Source: Endozoicomonas elysicola (GTDB taxonomy: Bacteria > Pseudomonadota > Gammaproteobacteria > Pseudomonadales > Endozoicomonadaceae). From it: a stretch of 64,000 nucleotides of DNA. A program made the position numbers and the translations under genes. The stretch's first letter is position 1. Each line of letters begins with the position of its first letter. This document shows positions 25,254-33,905 of the stretch, one piece after another. The stretch is taken from positions 1,441,825 to 1,505,824 of the forward strand of contig NZ_JOJP01000001.1 of assembly GCF_000710775.1 (NCBI RefSeq), written 5' to 3'. The notes under the pieces are model-generated. The model was not told where the DNA came from, searched no databases, and was given only the letters and a program-made list of their open reading frames with translations.

Positions 25254-26777
25254 TTATTGAACGGACTGGCGATCCAGTTGCCGATACTGCATGGCTTCTC
25301 CAAGGTGTGGGCTTAGCACCTCAGGGCTGCCTGCAAGGTCGGCAATGGTTCTGGCAACTCGCAAAATTCGATGCAGCCCGCGGGTTGAGATTTGCAGGTG
25401 CTCGGATGCTCTGGCTATCAGCCCTTTCTCCTTTTCACCCAGTGCGCAGACTTCAAACAGCTCTCTGGATGACAGTTGGCAATTGATTTTTTCCTGCCTT
25501 GCCAGTTGTTTTTTCCGGGCTTTGATCACAAGGTCTCTCAGCTTTTCTGAACTGGTTTCTTCGGAATCGTTGTTCTGAACAGCAGGCTCCATAATCGTTT
25601 GAATTGTCTGGGATGGCACCTCAATCTGAAGGTCTATACGATCCAGCAGTGGCCCGGATAATTTGTTTCGGTAGCGTCTGACCTGATCAGGTGAGCACCG
25701 GCAGTTGCGCTGACTGTCTCCCAGGTAGCCACAGGGGCAGGGGTTCATTGCGCCAACCAGCTGGAATCGGGCAGGAAAACATTCCTGGCCTTTAGCCCGG
25801 GTGATGACCACCTCACCATTTTCCAGAGGCTCTCTCAGCATTTCCAGAGCCGTACGGGCAAATTCAGGCATTTCATCCAGAAATAACACTCCATGGTGCG
25901 CAAAAGAGATTTCGCCCGGTTGAGGTATGCTGCCACCGCCCACCAGAGAGACGGATGAAGAGGAGTGATGAGGTGTGCGAAAAGGGCGCTGCCAGACAGT
26001 GTCCATAGCGCTGGATGTCAGTGAGTGTATAGCGGCCACATCAAGTGCTTCGGATTCTGTCAGTGGTGGAAGCAGCCCGGGAAGACGGCTGGCCAGCATG
26101 GTTTTTCCGGTACCGGGTGGACCAAAAAGCAGCAGGTGATGAGAGCCTGCTGCGGCAATCAACAACGCTCGCTTGGCTTGCTCCTGGCCTCGAACCTCGG
26201 AAAGATCTGGGTAATGTGTTTTACAACCGTTTTGGTCTGCTTTTGCGGGCTCAATATGAATCTTCTCTCGCAGGTAAGCGCAAACTTCGGTGAGGTTTTG
26301 GGTGCCAATAATCGTGACACTGCTGACCATGGCGGCAACAGACGCATTCTGCTCAGGAAGGATCAATGCCCTGTTAGTTTCTTTGCAGGCTAATGAAGCC
26401 GGAAGAACGGCTCGGACGGGGCGAAGGTGACCGGAAAGTGCGAGTTCACCAAGGAACTCTTTATTCTCCAGAACCTCACCCGGCAGCTGTCCTGAAGCTA
26501 CCAGAATGCCCAGCGCAATGGGCAGATCAAAGCGGCCGCCTTCTTTTGGAAGGTCTGCGGGTGCAAGATTTACCGTAATTCGGCCATCAGGGAAGTCAAA
26601 ACCGCTGTTGATCAAGGCACTTCGTACGCGATCCTTGCTCTCCCTTACAGCGGCTTCAGGTAGGCCTACAATATTTAAACAGGGTAAGCCCTGAGAAAGA
26701 TGAACTTCCACTGAAACCGCAGGTGCACGGATGCCCTGATTTGCCCGAGTGTAGACCTGCGCCAGTGTTGAAGGCAT
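25254..26777 (-). CDS. comM: YifB/ComM-family Mg-chelatase-like AAA ATPase
   Basis: A 508-residue helicase-type ATPase that aids integration of incoming DNA during transformation. An N-terminal ChlI-like domain (LAQVYTRANQG, GLPEAAVRESKDRVRSAL) is followed by an AAA core with Walker A GPPGTGKT and Walker B LFLDEMPEF, then a zinc-type cluster in MNPCPCGYLGD with later RNCRC, and a C-terminal domain ending in LAEAMQYR-type sequence. The ATG at 26777 starts the family's usual MPSTLAQ; the longer frame (26801) is not used. It is convergent with the P450 gene (two-base gap). ubiK, its usual neighbour in pseudomonads, lies 1 kb upstream, separated by an insert. Confidence 0.93.
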   Translation of the reverse strand: MPSTLAQVYTRANQGIRAPAVSVEVHLSQGLPCLNIVGLPEAAVRESKDRVRSALINSGFDFPDGRITVNLAPADLPKEGGRFDLPIALGILVASGQLPGEVLENKEFLGELALSGHLRPVRAVLPASLACKETNRALILPEQNASVAAMVSSVTIIGTQNLTEVCAYLREKIHIEPAKADQNGCKTHYPDLSEVRGQEQAKRALLIAAAGSHHLLLFGPPGTGKTMLASRLPGLLPPLTESEALDVAAIHSLTSSAMDTVWQRPFRTPHHSSSSVSLVGGGSIPQPGEISFAHHGVLFLDEMPEFARTALEMLREPLENGEVVITRAKGQECFPARFQLVGAMNPCPCGYLGDSQRNCRCSPDQVRRYRNKLSGPLLDRIDLQIEVPSQTIQTIMEPAVQNNDSEETSSEKLRDLVIKARKKQLARQEKINCQLSSRELFEVCALGEKEKGLIARASEHLQISTRGLHRILRVARTIADLAGSPEVLSPHLGEAMQYRQLDRQSVQ

Positions 26778-26953
26778 TTTTATTATTGACCGATTAAACA
26801 ACGTTAAACGATCTAAGATAGCAGTTTATTTAAGAGTCGCTGCGTAAGTTTGTGTCTGTCAGAGTTGAAAGCCGTAAGATACGTTATGAGTGATCACTCG
26901 CCAGATAGACTCGCATAATTTTTACAATTGTTTTTTTCATGCTTTCTTGATTG

Positions 26954-27295
26954 TTAAATCACACTTTTTCTCAGGAAATTGCCATTTTTGTCAAACATCC
27001 TTGATGTCATTTTGTCGAGGCTTAATTCTGCTTTGGTGTAAATTCCTTGTGAGTGTAAATCCCCATCTATTGTTACTACTTCACGTTTTGTTTCAGGATC
27101 AACGGCTTGACCGAACTCAGTAATCTTAATCACTTTTTTGGAGTAAGTTCCATCTTCGAGTTTATCGATGATGACCGCCGCGGCGCCTTTACGAATTTTA
27201 TGACGATACTTAAAATAATCGGTTGCCCATATTGAGTAATCTGCCCCGTAATTCTGCTCTTTGGTAAACCCCTGACAGTTGTTAAAACAAATCAT
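26954..27295 (-). CDS. Small protein of unknown function in the comM-ubiK insert
   Basis: A 113-residue soluble protein, not recognised. The sequence alternates beta-prone and charged stretches (AAAVIIDKLEDGTYSKKVIKI, then VVTIDGDLHSQGIYTK). The N-terminus has CFNNCQGF. The start ATG overlaps the stop of the 46-codon gene before it (ATGA), so the two form a coupled pair. It has no homologue I can name. The pair lies in AT-rich DNA flanked by a comM fragment and a repeat end, which suggests recent acquisition. A toxin-antitoxin or small phage-derived module is possible but unproven. Confidence 0.5.
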   Translation of the reverse strand: MICFNNCQGFTKEQNYGADYSIWATDYFKYRHKIRKGAAAVIIDKLEDGTYSKKVIKITEFGQAVDPETKREVVTIDGDLHSQGIYTKAELSLDKMTSRMFDKNGNFLRKSVI

Positions 27296-27432
27296 TTCTT
27301 ACCGCCTCTAACTATGTCGAGGACTTGTTTGCAGTTCAGTTGAGCTAAATACATAATCTCAGAGATGCGGAAGTTGAGTTTCCACAGTGTGATGACTAAA
27401 TGCTCTGCTTCTTTATGGTTCTTGATGTTCAT
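27292..27432 (-). CDS. 46-residue helix-turn-helix-like protein
   Basis: A very short gene (46 residues) starting at ATG 27430-27432, with AAAAGGAC just upstream. The sequence LVITLWKLNFRISEIMYLAQL followed by NCKQVLDIVRGGKK has the spacing of a small helix-turn-helix (xxLNxRIxEIxxLAxLNxKQVxDIV). It overlaps the next gene by four bases. A DNA-binding regulator of a two-gene module is a possible reading. Confidence 0.5.
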   Translation of the reverse strand: MNIKNHKEAEHLVITLWKLNFRISEIMYLAQLNCKQVLDIVRGGKK

Positions 27433-27648
27433 ATTGTTGTCCTTTTCTTATTATAGTATTGATACTGGTACGCATTAGGTATGCTTATTTCCCGAAACCC
27501 AATAAGGGTCATCTTTTCGACGTAGCCACATCAGATTTTATGTAAATACCGTCTGTCCTTCAGTTCTTTATGCCGGATTATTGTTCGAGGCAGAGCGATG
27601 ATATTCGGGCAGTATAGGTCTTTAGAAGGCTGGGTATGCATGCAAGCA

Positions 27649-27700
27649 CAGGTGCACAGATTTGCTCGAGCGTAAACCTGTCCAGTGCTGAAGGTACTTT
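27649..27700 (-). pseudogene. Decayed fragment of the comM 5' end
   Basis: On the minus strand this reads like the first 19 codons of comM (26720-26777) with a start codon changed to GTA, a single-base deletion and a six-base deletion; about 80 percent of the remaining bases match, for example CAGGTGCAC, CGAG-GT-ACCTG and CCAGTG-TGAAGG blocks in order. It lies about 0.9 kb upstream of the intact gene. Confidence 0.55.
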
Positions 27701-27735
27701 GTTTTAATTAACGAAAGATACCAAGGGGCATTATC

Positions 27736-27768
27736 AACTGTTCGGATGGCTAGTTGGTAACGCCCTCT
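27736..27768. repeat. Terminal fragment of the MITE-like element
   Basis: About 25 bases here match the right end of the 33.9-kb element (34136-34165): AACTG-N5-ATGGC-AGTTGGTAAC, with five or six differences. The rest of the element is missing. A CCCTC/GAGGG hairpin follows. Confidence 0.5.
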
Positions 27769-27839
27769 GGGTTATGAGGGTATCGCTGTGTCAGTATTCA
27801 CCTACCTGAAACTGCAGATGCAAGGTGAAGTGTGAAAAA

Positions 27840-28148
27840 TCAGTTAGCAGAATTTTCCTCGTCTTCTTTATGGTTTTCTTCCCGCTCTTTGTCTTCCTGC
27901 TCTTCGTCTTTTGACTTAAGCTTTTTCATCTCTTTTTCCAGCGCTTCAAGGCGCTCACGGGTGTGCCTTAGAACAGCAACCTGAGTATCAAACTCATCAC
28001 GGGTGACCAACTCGAGTTTTGACAGCGCACTGCCGACCAAGGCCTTGATATTTTTTTCGATATCTTCCCGGGTCTGGCTTTTGTCACCGTTAAAAAATTC
28101 TCCGGCTTTGGCGGCAATATTATTAATTAAGGCGGCTTTATCGATCAT
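27840..28148 (-). CDS. ubiK: Ubiquinone biosynthesis accessory factor UbiK
   Basis: A 102-residue coiled-coil protein of the YqiC/BMFP family that helps UbiJ and the ubiquinone-synthesis complex at the membrane. The N-terminal segment (LINNIAAKAGEFF) is amphipathic; residues 42-85 form a long Glu/Lys-rich coiled coil (FDTQVAVLRHTRERLEALEKE), which forms trimers in this family. The C-terminal tail (after about residue 75) is an unusually acidic repeat of Glu, Asp and Lys. Its neighbours glnK-amtB and comM are the same as in pseudomonads, although the comM side is interrupted. Confidence 0.9.
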   Translation of the reverse strand: MIDKAALINNIAAKAGEFFNGDKSQTREDIEKNIKALVGSALSKLELVTRDEFDTQVAVLRHTRERLEALEKEMKKLKSKDEEQEDKEREENHKEDEENSAN

Positions 28149-28209
28149 GGTTATCGCTGGGCTGGTGGTCAGAAAGAGGAAGGATACCTCAACCCGGGCC
28201 TTGATAGAA

Positions 28210-29166
28210 CTAGCCGATTTTTTCCCGATAGCTGCTTCCGTAAATCTGTTCCAGACGCTGTTTCAGGTAATCTCCGGCACTGACTGGCGGGTATTTATTG
28301 GGCTCATCTGGGAACAAATCTTTGGAATCGACCCAGGTGTTGGAGGGCGGAGCGGCAAAAAAGATCATGGTATAGCGCTCTGGCCAAAGGTCATCCTGGT
28401 CTTCGGCATAGACTCGATGGGGTGTTGCCACCAGACGCTCATTGCTCCAGCGCGCCAGCATGTCCGCAACGTGAACCAATAAAGTGTTGGGTTTTCTTTT
28501 CAGGGAACACCACTCTCCTCGGGGGTTTTGAAACTGCAGGCCGCCAGCATCGTCCAGTAAGAGCAGCAGGGAGATGGTGTCAAAGTCGGTATGCTCACCA
28601 AAGCGAATTGAGCCTTTACGCTGATTTTGCATCATGGCCGGGTAGTGGTTCAGGCGAAACGTGCTGTTGCCCCGGCTTAGTGCATGCTTGGTAGCCAGAA
28701 ATCCTGGTGTCAGTTTAAGGGCTTTCTCAGTCAGAGTCAGAATAATGGTGGCAGCCTGTGCGGCAACGCGGCGATATTGTTCCAGTTCATCCATTAAACC
28801 GGAATCTATAAGCAGGTCTGGCCACTGGCGGATGGTCATGCCACTGACGATATCCAGCGACTCGACATAATGCTCCTGATAGGTGTCAGCAGTATCGCCA
28901 TACTGTTCGCTACCTGGCCCACTGTATCCACGGATATAGCCTGGGACACCAAAGCGCAGTGCTGCTTTTTGCTCTGCGGTAAACCCGAGAAAGAAACGTT
29001 GGGCTGTCTCCAATACCCTGGCCTGAAACGCCTCTGTGGCAATGGGTAATCCCGTGAAGTAAGCAATACCAGTGGTTGTATAGGCTTCCAGCAGCTGCTG
29101 CGAGGCGAAGGGGGATGTGACGTCAATGGTGATGATGTCGCTTTGGGTGATTGTGCTGTCTGGCAA
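28210..29166 (-). CDS. 2-oxoglutarate/Fe(II) oxygenase, isopenicillin N synthase family
   Basis: A 318-residue DIOX/IPNS-type oxygenase. The iron facial triad is His192 and Asp194 (GEHTDFD) and His250 (TPHRV); Arg264 in ERYTMIFF would hold 2-oxoglutarate. An N-terminal DIOX_N domain (residues 10-110) is followed by the beta-helix core. In plants and bacteria this family hydroxylates or desaturates small molecules. The substrate is unknown. It is read in the same direction as ubiK, 61 bases before it, and is divergent from glnK across a long nitrogen-control region. Confidence 0.88.
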   Translation of the reverse strand: MPDSTITQSDIITIDVTSPFASQQLLEAYTTTGIAYFTGLPIATEAFQARVLETAQRFFLGFTAEQKAALRFGVPGYIRGYSGPGSEQYGDTADTYQEHYVESLDIVSGMTIRQWPDLLIDSGLMDELEQYRRVAAQAATIILTLTEKALKLTPGFLATKHALSRGNSTFRLNHYPAMMQNQRKGSIRFGEHTDFDTISLLLLLDDAGGLQFQNPRGEWCSLKRKPNTLLVHVADMLARWSNERLVATPHRVYAEDQDDLWPERYTMIFFAAPPSNTWVDSKDLFPDEPNKYPPVSAGDYLKQRLEQIYGSSYREKIG

Positions 29167-29316
29167 TGGTTATACCTCTGACGCCTTCGGCTGAAGCCTC
29201 AAATTTATTGGGAAGCATGGTGCATATGGAGCATGTGCTGTTTCGTTCTGAGTAATAGATTTAGCTGCTCTCTGATGAAGCATCAAGTTTGGGTGGTTTT
29301 AGAATGTATTGATTGT

Positions 29317-29333
29317 CGCACTGTTTTGGTGCG
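29317..29333. promoter_or_regulatory. NtrC-binding site 1
   Basis: CGCACTGTTTTGGTGCG follows the NtrC consensus TGCAC-N7-GTGCA in the core GCAC/GTGC bases. It lies 117 bases upstream of the sigma-54 promoter of glnK. Confidence 0.7.
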
Positions 29334-29360
29334 CTTTTATGGGAGGGGATAAGGTTTTAG

Positions 29361-29377
29361 TGCATCAAATGGGTGCG
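29361..29377. promoter_or_regulatory. NtrC-binding site 2
   Basis: TGCATCAAATGGGTGCG resembles the NtrC consensus. It lies 44 bases from site 1, about four helical turns, which suits cooperative binding. Confidence 0.65.
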
Positions 29378-29449
29378 CTTGCCTGTTTCGGTACTCATTT
29401 GAGCTTATGAAGCCCTCAATCATGCCCATTTATGGGGATATGTGAAAAC

Positions 29450-29465
29450 TGGCACAGAGACTGCT
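29450..29465 (+). promoter_or_regulatory. Sigma-54 promoter of glnK-amtB
   Basis: TGGCACAGAGACTGCT has the -24 GG and -12 GC pairs exactly ten bases apart. It is about 200 bases before glnK, so a long untranslated leader follows. With the two NtrC sites upstream this gives a nitrogen-starvation-activated promoter. Confidence 0.75.
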
Positions 29466-29661
29466 TAAAAAGGGTTAACCATTTAATCAGTGTCAGGTGG
29501 GATCGCCTGAAACTAATACTGGCAGGGTTCGTTCTTCCTTTTGTTGGCCGTTGAAATAAAACAGGCTGTTGTAACACAAAGGGAAATGCGTAGACTTTGG
29601 AAGCTGTATCGCATCCAGGTCACCCCTCCCGGATGAATATTAAGTAAAGCCAGGAGAATAA

Positions 29662-30003
<342 letters not shown>

Positions 30004-30109
30004 TAGCCAGCCAAAGGCATTACTCATCAGCAGCCACTGATGACATCGCTCAGCAGTAATAGCGATATAAAACAGATAAGAAGATGTGAATTTTACTGGG
30101 AGGGGTCCC

Positions 30110-31360
30110 GTGGAAGATATAACTCAGCTGTCGTATGCGCTCGACACTTTTTATTTCCTGATGTGTGGTGCACTGGTCATGTGGATGGCCGCCGGCTTTG
30201 CCATGCTTGAAGCCGGTCTGGTGCGCTCAAAGAACACCGTTGAAATTCTGACCAAGAATATTGCCCTGTTTGCCATTGCCTGCACCATGTACCTGCTCTG
30301 TGGTTACCAGATCATGTATCCAGGCGCTAATGAAGGCGGCATCATGCCTCTGTTCGGCACGTTGCTGGGCACTGAAAACAGCGTCGAGTCGGTGGTTGCC
30401 GGTGGTGATGACGCTCCTTACTACTCTCTGCGTTCTGACTTCTTCTTCCAGGTTGTCTTCGTAGCGACGGCCATGTCCATCGTTTCCGGTGCGGTTGCTG
30501 AGCGTATGAAGCTGTGGGCCTTCCTGCTGTTTGCGGTCTTCATGACTGGCTTCATCTATCCGGTACAGGGCTTCTGGAAGTGGGGCGGTGGTTTCCTGAA
30601 CGAAGCTGGCTTCCAGGACTTTGCCGGTTCCGGTGTGGTTCACATGGCAGGTGCTTCTGCTGCCCTGGCGGGTGTGCTGCTGCTGGGTGCCCGTAAAGGC
30701 AAGTACGGTTCTAACGGTGCTGTTAATGCCATGCCTGGTGCTAACCTGCCTCTGGCCACTCTGGGTACCTTTATCCTCTGGCTGGGCTGGTTCGGCTTCA
30801 ACGGTGGCTCTCAGCTAAAGATTGCTGATGTTGAAAATGCCAACGCTGTTGCACAGATTTTTGTAAACACCAATGCTGGCGCAGCCGGTGGTGTTATTGC
30901 CGCCCTGATCGTTGCCAGACTGCTGTTTGGCAAGGCTGACCTGACAATGGCCCTGAACGGTGCGCTGGCTGGTCTGGTAGCTATTACTGCAGAACCTCTG
31001 ACGCCAACTGCCCTGGGTGCAACGCTGATCGGTGCTGTCGGTGGAGCCCTGGTGGTCTTCTCTATCCTGGCGCTGGACAAACTGCGTATCGATGATCCAG
31101 TAGGTGCCATCTCGGTTCACGGTGTTGTAGGTATCTGGGGTCTGCTGGCTGTACCTCTGACCAACAGCGACGCTACCCTGGGTGCTCAATTACTGGGTAT
31201 CGGCAGCATCTTTGCCTGGGTGTTCGGTGCTTCTCTGGTTGTCTGGGGTGTGATCAAGGTGATCATGGGGCTGCGTATCTCTGAAGAAGAAGAGTACGAA
31301 GGTGCTGACCTCACTGAATGTGGTATGGAAGCTTACCCTGAGTTCACCAGCAAGTCTTAA
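30110..31360 (+). CDS. amtB: Ammonium transporter
   Basis: A 417-residue trimeric ammonia channel with eleven transmembrane helices. Family marks: FMLCGALVMWMAAGFAMLEAG-type first helix (shown by DTFYFLMCGALVMWMAAGFA), DFAGSGVVHMAGA (twin-His pore His), GWFGFNGGSQ, and ISVHGVVGIWGLLAV near the end (second pore His). The GTG at 30110 is preferred because GGGAGGGG lies just upstream; a GTG at 30086 is further from it. The cytoplasmic tail EEEEYEGADLTECGMEAYPEF binds GlnK. A strong terminator follows. Confidence 0.94.
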   Translation: MEDITQLSYALDTFYFLMCGALVMWMAAGFAMLEAGLVRSKNTVEILTKNIALFAIACTMYLLCGYQIMYPGANEGGIMPLFGTLLGTENSVESVVAGGDDAPYYSLRSDFFFQVVFVATAMSIVSGAVAERMKLWAFLLFAVFMTGFIYPVQGFWKWGGGFLNEAGFQDFAGSGVVHMAGASAALAGVLLLGARKGKYGSNGAVNAMPGANLPLATLGTFILWLGWFGFNGGSQLKIADVENANAVAQIFVNTNAGAAGGVIAALIVARLLFGKADLTMALNGALAGLVAITAEPLTPTALGATLIGAVGGALVVFSILALDKLRIDDPVGAISVHGVVGIWGLLAVPLTNSDATLGAQLLGIGSIFAWVFGASLVVWGVIKVIMGLRISEEEEYEGADLTECGMEAYPEFTSKS

Positions 31361-31408
31361 ACGCTGAGTTGAAAACGTTGCGTAAAGAAAACGACGTTGA
31401 TTAAGAAG

Positions 31409-31446
31409 CCCCCGACAGTAACGTTAATTATTGTCGGGGGTTTTTG
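31409..31446 (+). terminator. Rho-independent terminator after amtB
   Basis: CCCCCGACA pairs with TTGTCGGGGG with a 14-base loop, then a TTTTTG run, about 50 bases after the amtB stop. Confidence 0.9.
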
Positions 31447-31498
31447 TTGCTGAATATTACGTCGACAATAGAGCAGATCTGCTTGTGATGGCGGTGAT

Positions 31499-32260
31499 TT
31501 AACTCGGCAGATGGCCCTGTTGAAGAACTGACGCAGCTGCTACTTCAAAACCCACCCAGGCTGATTGAGCCAGGGCAAAGCCTGTACTGAATCGGCGTAC
31601 ACCCAGTGAAGCCAGGGCACCAATCTCCATATCGGCGGTTAATAACAGGACATTTACCGGCTTTGGTGCCACTGCATCGACCATGCTCTTGATATGCTCT
31701 TTATCCATAACGCCCGGTGCAAACAACACATCCGCACCGGCATCGGCATACGCCTTTAGTCGGGTAATTACTTCATCCATATCGGCAGTGCCTGTCAGCA
31801 GTCCTTCACAGCGGGCAACCAGCAGGACATCCTGACCAGTTTCATCAATAGCCTGGCGACAGGCCCTGATTCGTTCTACCGACAGCTCAGGAGAGTAGAG
31901 TTGGTCACCGGTACGATCCTCAATAGAGAGGCCAGCAATTCCTGTTTCTATTGCCTGTTTCACGTTTTCAGCCAGATCGGCGGGGTCATCTGCAAAACCA
32001 GACTGGAAGTCGGCATTGACCGGAAGGTCTGTAGCTGCACACAGTTGTGTCAGGTGAGCTAATACTTCTTCTTTGGCAGCCTCGAAGTCTTCACGGCCCA
32101 AATGCCAGGAAAAGCCGGCACTGGTTGTGGCGATCGCTTTGGCCCCCAGTTTTTCCAAACGACGAAGGCCTCCTATATCCCAGGGGTTGGTCAGTATAAG
32201 CGTGCCTTCTTCATGTAACTTGCGGAAATTGGTGCGTTTGGTTTCCAGAGAAATAGACAT
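31499..32260 (-). CDS. Isocitrate lyase/PEP mutase family protein
   Basis: A 253-residue TIM-barrel enzyme of the ICL/PEPM superfamily. Residues that bind Mg and the carboxylate appear as TTSAGFSWHLG, PVNADFQSGFAD and SIEDRTG; the ICL catalytic loop (KKCGH) is absent, and LVARCEGL occupies the Arg-loop position. Relatives include oxaloacetate hydrolase, 2-methylisocitrate lyase-like and phosphonopyruvate enzymes. The reaction cannot be fixed. An ATG at 32258-32260 after GGAAC is preferred over an upstream TTG. It ends convergently with amtB, 52 bases from its terminator. Confidence 0.82.
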   Translation of the reverse strand: MSISLETKRTNFRKLHEEGTLILTNPWDIGGLRRLEKLGAKAIATTSAGFSWHLGREDFEAAKEEVLAHLTQLCAATDLPVNADFQSGFADDPADLAENVKQAIETGIAGLSIEDRTGDQLYSPELSVERIRACRQAIDETGQDVLLVARCEGLLTGTADMDEVITRLKAYADAGADVLFAPGVMDKEHIKSMVDAVAPKPVNVLLLTADMEIGALASLGVRRFSTGFALAQSAWVGFEVAAASVLQQGHLPS

Positions 32261-32376
32261 CGAATGTTCCAGACTATCTGTGCTCAAGAGCCATCAACAC
32301 TTATGATTCGTGTTGATGTCCTGCTACTGTAGGTTCCGGATCATTGGAAAAAACTCCGATTCCTGCGCTCAATTTC

Positions 32377-33471
32377 TTAGGATAAATGGCGATGCGGTTT
32401 TTCCTGCGCGAGTAGCTGCTGCTTGCGTTCCACCCCCCAGCGATAGCCAGACAGACTGCCATCTCTGCGCACCACGCGATGACAGGGAATGGCCACAGCC
32501 AGACGGTTCTGACCACAGGCCTGAGCGACGGCCCTGACTGCTGAGGGCTGACCAATTTTTTCCGCAATATCGGAATAGGATACGGTTGTGCCTACCGGAA
32601 CCTCCCGTAAGGCCTGCCAGACTCGTTCCTGAAAAGCGGTACCACGAATATCCAGAGGCAGGTCCAGCCCCAGTTCCGGCGCTTCAATAAAACCCACGAC
32701 CTGGGCGACGATTTGTTCAAACTGTTCATCTCCCCCAATCAGGTTTGCTTTTGGCATCATATCCTGCAGATCACGGGCAAGCTTATCAGGATCATCACCC
32801 AGTAGAATGGCACAAACCCCTCTGAAACTCTGGGCGACCAGGATAGAGCCCAGCGAGCATTCGCCAATGGCAAAATGGATATCCATATTGTTGCCACCTG
32901 TCTTGAAATCTTTGGGGCGCATACCCAGTACTTTGCTGGAGCGTTCGTAAAAACGGCTGCTGGAACTCAGGCCTGCGGTGTAAATAGCCTCCGTTACTGT
33001 CTTACATTCATTGAGCTGAGCTCGGATTGTTCTGGCACGCCAGGCGGTGTCATAACCTTTTGGGCTCAGGCCAACGATCGATTTGAATACCCGTTGAAAG
33101 TGGAAGCTGCTCAGACCTGCCTGTTCAGCCAGTTGTTCGAGAGTGGGTGTGGTCTCACTCTGCTCGATAAAGCGGCAGGCGTTCTCAGCAATCATTGTGT
33201 GATGCTGTAGAACATCAGACTTATCTCTGGCTGCCCGTTTGCTGGGGCGGAAGCCTGCCGTTTCAGCCTCCTCGGCACTGTTGAAAAAAACGATATTCTC
33301 CGGTTTGGGCAATCGTGCACAACTGCTTGCCCGGCAGTAAATTCCTGTGGTTTTTACGCCATAGACAAACAGTGTGTCCGCTGATGCATCTCGCGCTATT
33401 ATTTTCTCCCAGCGTGGATCCTGGGTGATTGTCAGTGCATGACGGCGCTGATTCTTTGACAGGCTGGCCAT
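32377..33471 (-). CDS. ada: Ada-type DNA repair protein and regulator with a degenerate N-terminal zinc site
   Basis: A 364-residue fusion. Residues 15-80 are an Ada methylphosphotriester domain, 95-185 an AraC-type helix-turn-helix (EQLAEQAGLSSFHFQRVFKSIVG), and 195-355 an O6-methylguanine-DNA methyltransferase with active-site IPCHRVVRRDG. The MGMT part is intact. In the first domain only two of four zinc cysteines remain: TGIYCRASSCAR keeps two, one residue further apart than usual, while FRPCKRC reads FRPSKRA (Ser77, Ala80). Zn binding and phosphotriester repair are therefore doubtful. The ATG at 33471 has GGAGGAG upstream. It probably controls the alkylation genes alkA and its own. Confidence 0.88.
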   Translation of the reverse strand: MASLSKNQRRHALTITQDPRWEKIIARDASADTLFVYGVKTTGIYCRASSCARLPKPENIVFFNSAEEAETAGFRPSKRAARDKSDVLQHHTMIAENACRFIEQSETTPTLEQLAEQAGLSSFHFQRVFKSIVGLSPKGYDTAWRARTIRAQLNECKTVTEAIYTAGLSSSSRFYERSSKVLGMRPKDFKTGGNNMDIHFAIGECSLGSILVAQSFRGVCAILLGDDPDKLARDLQDMMPKANLIGGDEQFEQIVAQVVGFIEAPELGLDLPLDIRGTAFQERVWQALREVPVGTTVSYSDIAEKIGQPSAVRAVAQACGQNRLAVAIPCHRVVRRDGSLSGYRWGVERKQQLLAQEKPHRHLS

Positions 33472-33575
33472 AGCTCCTCCGGATTTCATGTTCACTCTAC
33501 AGTAAATGAAGGCGCATCCGTAAAAACTCCGGTGGTTGCGGTCAAATTCAGTAGGAATTTATTGGGTTGGGGCTT

Positions 33576-33884
33576 TTAAGTCCCTGCCATCGTGTAGTCC
33601 CGCTCCACATGGGCAATACGGATGCGGTAGTCGTTAAACAGTTGCTCCCTGCCTTGCTGCTGACAGATCAGATGCTCCATGTCCTGCTTCCAGCGAGCGA
33701 TGGCCTGTTCACTTTCCCAGAAGGAGAGACTGCAGATCTTGCCTTCGGTGACCACACTGGCAAATCGTTCGGCAGAGATGAATCCCTCATAACTGGCAAC
33801 GCGTTCACGCATTTTTGCCCCCAGAGCCAGATAGGCATCTTTGCAACCTTCTTTGATTTCAACTTCAAAAATAACGGCGTACAT
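33576..33884 (-). CDS. Antibiotic biosynthesis monooxygenase (ABM) domain protein
   Basis: A 102-residue dimeric alpha/beta-barrel protein. It starts MYAVIFEVEIKEGCKDAYLAL and has the typical GFISAERFASV and SLSFWESEQAIARWKQD stretch of YgiN/heme-degrading or quinol-type ABM proteins. The substrate is unknown. The ATG at 33884 has GGAG seven bases upstream; an ATG at 33896 overlaps that site. It lies between ada and the MITE-like repeat, in the orientation of ada and alkA. Confidence 0.78.
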   Translation of the reverse strand: MYAVIFEVEIKEGCKDAYLALGAKMRERVASYEGFISAERFASVVTEGKICSLSFWESEQAIARWKQDMEHLICQQQGREQLFNDYRIRIAHVERDYTMAGT

Positions 33885-33905
33885 TCCGTTCTCCATTGTG
33901 GTTAG

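Larger units (their letters stand above)
27433..27839. other. Intergenic part of the comM-ubiK insert
   Basis: This 407-bp stretch holds the promoter of the small gene pair, a decayed copy of the comM 5' end (27649-27700), and the end of a palindromic repeat (27736-27768). I see no other gene. Confidence 0.5.

Noticed and set aside
27736-27768. A second complete MITE between comM and ubiK
   Set aside because: Only one terminal part is present; no matching opposite end lies within 300 bases.
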